Source of the DNA: Paractinoplanes tereljensis
GTDB taxonomy: Bacteria; Actinomycetota; Actinomycetes; Mycobacteriales; Micromonosporaceae
DNA length: 64,000 bases
Direction of reading: 5' to 3'
Assembly: GCF_016862435.1 (NCBI RefSeq)
Contig: NZ_BOMY01000033.1
Span: forward strand, 124,001 to 188,000
Made by a program: the position numbers and the translations under genes. The notes beneath the pieces were generated by a model that was given only the letters and a program-made list of their open reading frames with translations, searched no databases and had not been told where the DNA came from. This document shows, piece by piece, positions 62,985 through 64,000 of this stretch (positions are counted from its first letter, which is position 1; every line of letters starts with the position of its first letter).

Positions 62985-63017
62985 CCGCCCGCCCTCGATG
63001 TTTTCGGGGGCGGGCGG
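62985..63017. terminator. Bidirectional terminator
   Basis: A 10-bp GC stem (CCGCCCGCCC/GGGCGGGCGG) with a 13-base loop followed by CTTTCGTT, between the convergent oxidase and aldehyde dehydrogenase genes. Confidence 0.8.
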
Positions 63018-63024
63018 CTTTCGT

Positions 63025-64000
63025 TCAGAGTGCGATACCGGTCAGGACCATGACTCGGGGCTCGGTGTAGTCGTCCATGGCACTCGCTACGCCCTCGCGG
63101 CCGGAGCCGCTGCCCTTTACGCCGCCGTAGGGCATCTGGTCAGCTCTGAAGCTGGGGACGTCGCCGATGATCACGCCGCCTACGTTCAGGCGGCGGTGGG
63201 CCTGGAAGGCCAGGTCCAGGCGGCGGGTGAAGACGCCCGCCTGGAGGCCGAAGGCCGAGTCGTCGATGGCGGTCAGGCCGGCCTTGTCGTCTTCGACCAC
63301 GGTCAGCACCAGGACCGGGCCGAAGACCTCGTCGGCGCAGACCTTGGCGTCGGCCGGGACGCCCGTCAGGACGGTCGGGGTGATCGAGGTTCCGGTGCGG
63401 GTGCCGCCGGTCAGGATGCGGCCGCCCTTCGTCACCGCCTCGGCGATCCAGTCCTCGATGCGGCGGGCCGCGTCCTCGTTGATGACCGGGCCGACGTCGG
63501 TGGCCTCGTTGCGTGGGTCGCCGGTGCGCAGGGCCTCGACCGCGGCGATCAGCTTCGGCGTGAACGACAGCACGTGGTCGCGGTGCACGAAGACCCGCTG
63601 GACCGCGATGCAGCTCTGGCCGGCCTGGTAGTTGGCGAACGTGGCCACCCGCTGGGCGGCGAAGTCCAGGTCGTCCCAGTCCTGGCAGATCAGGGCGGCC
63701 GCGTTGCCGCCGAGCTCCAGGGTCACGTGCTTCTGCGGTACGGCCGCGCGGATCTGGGCGCCCACCGGGCCGGAACCGGTGAACGACACGACCGGCAGGC
63801 GGGGGTCGGCGACCAGGGCGGCGGCCCGGTCGTTCGGGATCGGCAGGACCGAGAACATGCCGTACGGCAGGTCCAGGCCGGCCATGATCTCGCCGAGCAG
63901 CAGCGCGGTCAGCGGAGTGGCGGGGGCCGGCTTCACGATGATCGGGGCGCCCACCGCCAGCGCGGGGGCCACCTTGTGGGCGACCAGGTTCAGCGGGAAG
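63025..64000 (-). CDS. Aldehyde dehydrogenase, C-terminal part
   Basis: The frame stays open to the window edge (it reads FPLNLVAHKVAPALAVG from 63999), so the N-terminal part lies beyond base 64000. About 324 codons are visible, with VKPAPATP, SFTGSGPVG, the base Glu in LELGGNAAA, the catalytic Cys in YQAGQSCIAVQRV and the end YGGVKGSGSGREG. It is a third aldehyde dehydrogenase in this island but not closely similar to the other two. Its role cannot be told without the rest. Confidence 0.85.
   Translation of the reverse strand, partial: FPLNLVAHKVAPALAVGAPIIVKPAPATPLTALLLGEIMAGLDLPYGMFSVLPIPNDRAAALVADPRLPVVSFTGSGPVGAQIRAAVPQKHVTLELGGNAAALICQDWDDLDFAAQRVATFANYQAGQSCIAVQRVFVHRDHVLSFTPKLIAAVEALRTGDPRNEATDVGPVINEDAARRIEDWIAEAVTKGGRILTGGTRTGTSITPTVLTGVPADAKVCADEVFGPVLVLTVVEDDKAGLTAIDDSAFGLQAGVFTRRLDLAFQAHRRLNVGGVIIGDVPSFRADQMPYGGVKGSGSGREGVASAMDDYTEPRVMVLTGIAL

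Overview
The window is high-GC actinobacterial chromosome. GTG and TTG starts are common, genes are tightly coupled by ATGA/GTGA overlaps, lipoproteins carry Tat-like leaders, and there are many LacI regulators paired with sugar ABC importers. The gene content fits a soil saprophyte of the Micromonosporaceae (Actinoplanes or a relative), but the genus is an inference from style and content. I see no rRNA, tRNA, CRISPR array, transposase or prophage gene; this looks like ordinary chromosome with strong catabolic and nutrient-uptake modules.

Layout. 1-16.0 kb: the end of a WD40 protein; a divergent SDR/LysR pair with a clear operator; an ABC exporter operon (ATPase, two permeases, TetR) divergent from a two-component system; a TPR-GGDEF protein; a four-gene overlapping operon (dynamin-like GTPase, metallo-beta-lactamase-fold lipoprotein, nitrilase-superfamily amidase, HAD phosphatase); a disordered acidic membrane protein; and a 5'-3' exonuclease with a C-terminal sliding-clamp motif at 16.0-17.0 kb. 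17.3-28.6 kb: an arabinose module. lacI-araB-araD-araA-lacI is one minus-strand operon, and a divergent YtfQRT/YjfF-like furanose ABC importer lies across a 740-base regulatory region with repeated 14-base operators. 28.6-33.9 kb: an atypical SDR, a secreted cutinase/PET-hydrolase-type polyesterase, a large LuxR-type ATPase regulator and a HAD hydrolase.

33.8-41.2 kb: a heme-iron acquisition locus. On the minus strand are a neocarzinostatin-like surface protein and hmuT-hmuU-hmuV. On the plus strand are an HtaA domain fused to a WxL-like domain, a DUF916/WxL-interacting-type membrane protein, heme oxygenase and an alpha/beta hydrolase. A DtxR/IdeR-type iron box lies between the two arms. The HtaA-WxL plus WxL-partner pairing is the most unusual thing in the window.

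41.4-48.2 kb: a xylo-oligosaccharide module (GH3 beta-xylosidase/glucosidase, three-gene ABC importer, LacI regulator) with shared operator motifs. 48.2-51.6 kb: a 632-base non-coding stretch holding a 25-bp perfect inverted repeat, then a kinase-like protein, a small conserved unknown and two tandem Uma2-family genes. 51.6-64.0 kb: an amine/omega-amino-acid catabolic island. It has a MocR-type regulator divergent from methylmalonate-semialdehyde dehydrogenase and an omega-aminotransferase, then an aldehyde dehydrogenase-potABCD-FAD amine oxidase operon, and a truncated further aldehyde dehydrogenase at the window edge. A shared 9-base motif links the MocR promoter and the aldehyde dehydrogenase leader.
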